Assembly: GCF_004362865.1 (NCBI RefSeq)
Contig: NZ_SNYI01000003.1
Location: 310,001-374,000 of the forward strand
Length of the DNA: 64,000 bases
Reading direction: 5' to 3'
Source: Zeaxanthinibacter enoshimensis
GTDB lineage: Bacteria > Bacteroidota > Bacteroidia > Flavobacteriales > Flavobacteriaceae
The position numbers and the translations under genes are program-made. Below the pieces are notes generated by a model. That model was not told where the DNA came from and did not search any database. It worked only from the letters and a program-made list of their open reading frames with translations. Numbering within the stretch: the stretch's first letter is position 1; each line of letters begins with the position of its first letter. Shown one piece after another: positions 61,448-64,000 of this stretch.

Positions 61448-62008
61448 TTAAGGTGTAATGGGTACCCTGATCTTCGTGGTGTCCCAATACAGGTTCATGT
61501 AAACCACCTCCTCTTCGGAGAAATCGATGGTAAAGCTTTCTTCTGTCTGTTGTAATTCAATTACAGGGACCTCTATCACCAAGACATCAGTTTGAGGGTT
61601 CCTGGTGGTTTCCCTGCCACCACTGCTGATGGTGACACCCCAGTCCGGGATCTCGCTATTAAAATAAACGGTCCAGCTCTCCCTTCCCGGTTTTGTCCAT
61701 AAAGAATAGGTGCCCGCTGCCAGGGAATTGCCTTTTACAGAAATATCGCTTTCTGTACTGAAGGTGGTGGGTTCGTTGGCACCGGTTCGCCATACGACAT
61801 CGTAAGGCACTAATTCGCCAAAGATCACTCTTCCTTTTTTAAACGGGCTGCTGTACGAAACCTCTATCTTCAACTGGTCACTTTCAAAAGATTCTGTTAT
61901 CTGAGGACTGTGTTTTTTGGTTTGTTCTTTCAAATATGGCTTGGCTACAAACTGGAACAACAGCACCAGGGCCACCAATATGATAATTATCCATTTAAGT
62001 ACTCTCAT
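61448..62008 (-). CDS. DUF2911 membrane-anchored protein
   Basis: 186 aa from MRVLKWIIIILVALV; an earlier ATG adds unsupported residues. One N-terminal anchor helix (~3-22), then the DUF2911 domain: VEVSYSSPFKKGRVIFGELVPYDVVWRTGANEPTTF, LAAGTYSLWTKPGRESWTVYFN and VYMNLYWDTTKIRVPI. Family function unknown; it faces the periplasm. Located just upstream of meaB on the same strand, 28 bp from the candidate start. Confidence 0.88.
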   Translation of the reverse strand: MRVLKWIIIILVALVLLFQFVAKPYLKEQTKKHSPQITESFESDQLKIEVSYSSPFKKGRVIFGELVPYDVVWRTGANEPTTFSTESDISVKGNSLAAGTYSLWTKPGRESWTVYFNSEIPDWGVTISSGGRETTRNPQTDVLVIEVPVIELQQTEESFTIDFSEEEVVYMNLYWDTTKIRVPITP

Positions 62009-62178
62009 GCTGCTCGTTTTCGGAATGTGGATTAAAATTACAAAATCCGGCTGAAAGCCATCGCATTTCATTATTGGTTCGGGAACAACTATAAAATGTT
62101 GGTGGTGAAAGGGATAAGCTTTTTTACCCGATATTTCACAGATTTTTAATTCTCTTCATCTGGTCGTTTGCGGATCAA

Positions 62179-62213
62179 ATGCTATCTTATAAGCAAACTA
62201 AATCTGATAGCAT
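62179..62213 (+). promoter_or_regulatory. start-codon-sequestering hairpin of the Ohr-like gene
   Basis: ATGCTATC (62179-62186) and GATAGCAT (62206-62213) form a perfect 8-bp inverted repeat with a 19-nt loop. The 3' arm includes the first two bases of the ATG at 62212. It could be an RNA switch or a protein operator. Confidence 0.45.
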
Positions 62214-62631
62214 GAAAACAATTTTTGAGACTTCTGCAACACATACAGGAGGTAGTAAGGGGCATGTGGCAAGTGATGCGGGTACAATTGACCTCGATAT
62301 TATGCCTTCTTCTGCCCAGGGAAATAATAATAAAGCAACAACCCCTGAAGAATTACTGGCCGCCGGTTTTGCTGCTTCTTTCGCCGGTGCATTAGAGAGT
62401 GCTGCCGGGGAACACGGAATCAACTCCCTGGAGGATATAACCGTAACCGTACATATAGCGGGGAACGAAGACGAAGACGGTATGTTCCTGGAAGCGACCC
62501 TGGATGTCTATATCCCTGAAGTGGATAAGAAAACAGGAGAAGCCCTGGTAAATGATGCACATGAAAGATGTACTTTCAGCCAGGCCACCCAGGACAATAT
62601 CACGGTGAATTTAAATTTACTCCTGGATTAA
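62212..62631 (+). CDS. OsmC/Ohr-family protein lacking the peroxidatic cysteine
   Basis: 139 aa from the ATG at 62212. Ohr-type fold and length: FETSATHTGG, ELLAAGFAASFAGAL (residues 48-61) and NDAHERCTFSQATQDNI. In Ohr proteins the first block ends AACF with the peroxidatic Cys; here it is Ser56 (codon TCT, one base from TGT). The catalytic Arg expected after the N-terminal Gly-Gly is also absent (Ser15-Lys16). The resolving-type Cys120 remains. Not an ordinary organic hydroperoxide reductase; the role is unknown. Confidence 0.9.
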   Translation: MKTIFETSATHTGGSKGHVASDAGTIDLDIMPSSAQGNNNKATTPEELLAAGFAASFAGALESAAGEHGINSLEDITVTVHIAGNEDEDGMFLEATLDVYIPEVDKKTGEALVNDAHERCTFSQATQDNITVNLNLLLD

Positions 62632-62641
62632 GTAAAATTTT

Positions 62642-63544
62642 TTATCGTTCAAAACGGAACAGGGTGCGATTTTCATATTTCTCCCCGGGCCGAAGCACGG
62701 CGGAAGGAAAGTCGGGCTGGTTGGGGGCATCAGGATGAACCTGGGTTTCGAAACAGATTGCTGTTAATTTCTCCGGCCTATAGATGACCAGGGCGGGCTG
62801 ATTGGACTGTACCGTCATCCTGATCCCTGACTGTTCCGAGTTCAGGATAGCTACGTATTTACTCGTCCTATCGGTGACAAACGGAGTGTCTAATTTTACC
62901 TGGCCTATAGGCCGGGGTTGCAGAAAGTCTAACCTGCTGCCTCTGATTTCCTTTAATTTCCCTGTTGGGATAAGCTTTGTATCAGTATCCAGGTATGCGG
63001 GGCAGTTAAGCTGTAACTTGTAATGTGCAACAGAATTCTCATTATCCAATCGAAAATAGGAATGGTTGGTAAGGTTGACGACGGTGGGCCGATCCGTGGT
63101 TGCGGTGTGTAATATTTCCAACCCGCAATCCTTCAGCGTATATGTTACCCTGCATTTCAGGTTGCCCGGGTATCCTTCTTCCAGGTGTTTACTGTTATAA
63201 CCCAGGCAGACAGAGGGTTCTTCGCCTTCGGTGATCTCCAGGATTTCCCATTCCCTTTTCCCGAACCCTTTCTTACCGCCGTGAAGATGAACACCTTCTT
63301 CAGTATATAATTCGTAAAAAGTGCCATCGAGCATAAAACCTCCGCCAGAGATCCGGCCTGCAAATCGACCTACACAGGCTCCAAGTGATTTTTCGTCCTT
63401 CTTATATGCTTCAGGGTCTTCCAGCCCCACGACAAGTTCCACGGGTTCCTGGTTTCCTGAGATCAGGGTTAGCCCCTGGATTATGGCCCCATACGAAAGG
63501 ACGTTTAACCGCAGGCATTGGTTTTTAATTGTAATTTGTTCCAA
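62642..63544 (-). CDS. galM: aldose 1-epimerase (galactose mutarotase family)
   Basis: 300 aa from the TTG at 63542-63544 (EQITIKNQCLRLNVLSYGAIIQGL); the ATG at 63652 adds a leader-like stretch that would cover the divergent sigma factor promoter. Interconverts alpha and beta sugar anomers. Blocks: GRFAGRISGGGFMLDG, HLHGGKKGFGKREWEI (catalytic His), VVNLTNHSYFRLDN (second His) and ICFETQVHPDAPNQPDFPSAVL (catalytic Glu). Slightly short but complete. No sugar operon is adjacent. Confidence 0.9.
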   Translation of the reverse strand: MEQITIKNQCLRLNVLSYGAIIQGLTLISGNQEPVELVVGLEDPEAYKKDEKSLGACVGRFAGRISGGGFMLDGTFYELYTEEGVHLHGGKKGFGKREWEILEITEGEEPSVCLGYNSKHLEEGYPGNLKCRVTYTLKDCGLEILHTATTDRPTVVNLTNHSYFRLDNENSVAHYKLQLNCPAYLDTDTKLIPTGKLKEIRGSRLDFLQPRPIGQVKLDTPFVTDRTSKYVAILNSEQSGIRMTVQSNQPALVIYRPEKLTAICFETQVHPDAPNQPDFPSAVLRPGEKYENRTLFRFER

Positions 63545-63579
63545 GGAATAAAAAATATAAAATAAAAGTAAACTTTTTT

Positions 63580-63604
63580 GCAACGCGGCGATTTCCGCGT
63601 CGTC
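63580..63604 (+). promoter_or_regulatory. possible ECF-type promoter of the sigma factor gene
   Basis: GCAAC at 63580-63584 and CGTC at 63601-63604, 16 bp apart, resemble the AAC / CGTC pair of ECF sigma promoters. Position is 24 bp before the TTG start, so autoregulation is plausible. Confidence 0.35.
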
Positions 63605-63628
63605 CTTTAAATAACAACTATCTAAGAA

Positions 63629-64000
63629 TTGGAAACTAACCTTCTGCAACAATTAGAATTGGTCAGGCTTTGCAAGGCAAACGACAGGAAAGCACAACTA
63701 ACCCTGTACAGGCAATATTGTGAAGGGATGTTTATTGTAGCCTGCCGGTATTTAAAAGACCAAGACGATGCGGAGGATGTTTTGCAGGAAGCATTTATAA
63801 AAGCATTCCAGAAAATTGAGCAGTACAGGGGAGAAGTAAGTTTCGGAGCCTGGTTAAAGCGGATCGTAATTCACCGCTGCATAGATTTTTTAAAGGCGAA
63901 GAAAGAACTCTTCGTGGAATTGAATGAAAACGGGGTATACCTCGTGGATGATGGTGACTGGGAGGTAGAACATGATATCAGTGCGGAGCAGGTAAGGCAG
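63629..64000 (+). CDS. ECF RNA polymerase sigma-70 factor, 3' end cut by window
   Basis: 124 residues visible; continues past the window. The start is the TTG at 63629-63631: an in-frame stop lies two codons upstream (63623-63625) and the next Met is inside region 2. Sigma region 2 is clear: YCEGMFIVACRYLKDQDDAEDVLQEAFIKAFQKI, then YRGEVSFGAWLKRIVIHRCIDFLKAKK. Region 4 lies beyond the edge. Likely recognises an AAC/CGTC promoter, and one such site is upstream of itself. The anti-sigma would be downstream, out of view. Confidence 0.92.
   Translation, partial: METNLLQQLELVRLCKANDRKAQLTLYRQYCEGMFIVACRYLKDQDDAEDVLQEAFIKAFQKIEQYRGEVSFGAWLKRIVIHRCIDFLKAKKELFVELNENGVYLVDDGDWEVEHDISAEQVRQ

Noticed and set aside
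1-64000. tRNA, rRNA, CRISPR array, toxin-antitoxin or phage genes
   Set aside because: No cloverleaf-like, rRNA-like, regularly repeated or phage-type sequence was seen by eye; a tRNAscan or CRISPR search would settle it.

Overview
This is a 64 kb chromosomal window from a member of the Bacteroidota, most likely a marine-type Flavobacteriaceae. The evidence is: about twenty promoters with the Bacteroidota -7 element TAnnTTTG and few Shine-Dalgarno sequences; a long (315 aa) NusB; a type IX secretion (T9SS) type-B sorting domain; SusC-style carboxypeptidase-like N-terminal domains on TonB receptors; and flavobacterial families such as DUF5606, DUF4856 and the single-repeat DUF1456. Gene density is high and no gap between genes exceeds about 205 bp. 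I see no rRNA, tRNA, CRISPR array, insertion sequence, prophage or integrase.

Layout. 0-3.5 kb: a truncated MsbA-like ABC exporter diverges from nusB, a DUF1573 lipoprotein and yajC. 3.5-8.4 kb: a YdeI-like protein and pepT face a large TonB-dependent receptor. 8.5-11.6 kb: a small secreted protein, pyrD, a LysE exporter and an HMG-CoA lyase. 11.6-18 kb: a four-gene locus of a DUF4856 lipoprotein, an imelysin lipoprotein, a full-length homologue of vitamin K-dependent gamma-carboxylase (HTTM family) and a FecA-like TonB receptor. Two nearly identical 19-bp palindromes flank its promoter. 18-29.8 kb: housekeeping genes (guaB, lysA, sucC, hsp20, uvrB) mixed with small proteins and a prolyl oligopeptidase. 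29.9-39.4 kb: a T9SS-exported FN3 protein, an ABC-2 transporter pair, a kinase-like hypothetical protein, an NdpA-like nucleoid protein, heme A synthase, a CCA-adding-type enzyme and a Sua5/YrdC protein. 39.4-42 kb: surface glycan genes (a TupA-like ATP-grasp and two GT2 enzymes). 42-44.5 kb: dapD, yqgF/ruvX, def and DUF5606.

44.6-53.7 kb: eight closely spaced minus-strand genes, seven of them apparently exported. They are a TolB-like propeller, a D-aminoacylase-like amidohydrolase, an SMP-30 lactonase, an alpha/beta hydrolase, an SGNH hydrolase, a GH20 hexosaminidase and an S10 peptidase, with a cytoplasmic SRAP/HMCES protein in the middle. This looks like an exoenzyme set for N-acetylhexosamine and D-amino-acid-containing polymers. 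53.8-60.4 kb: mazG, a MATE exporter and a lipid-linked sugar module (PAP2 phosphatase, GT39, flippase-like protein and polyprenyl-phosphate GT2). 60.4-64 kb: meaB, DUF2911, an Ohr-like protein without its peroxidatic cysteine, galM and the start of an ECF sigma factor gene.

The best candidates for something new are: (1) the iron-type locus that couples imelysin-family lipoproteins to a gamma-carboxylase homologue keeping the expected catalytic Lys and His; (2) a flavobacterial protein with kinase-fold motifs; (3) an Ohr-family protein lacking both catalytic Cys and Arg; and (4) a meaB gene with no ATG, GTG or TTG at its expected start.
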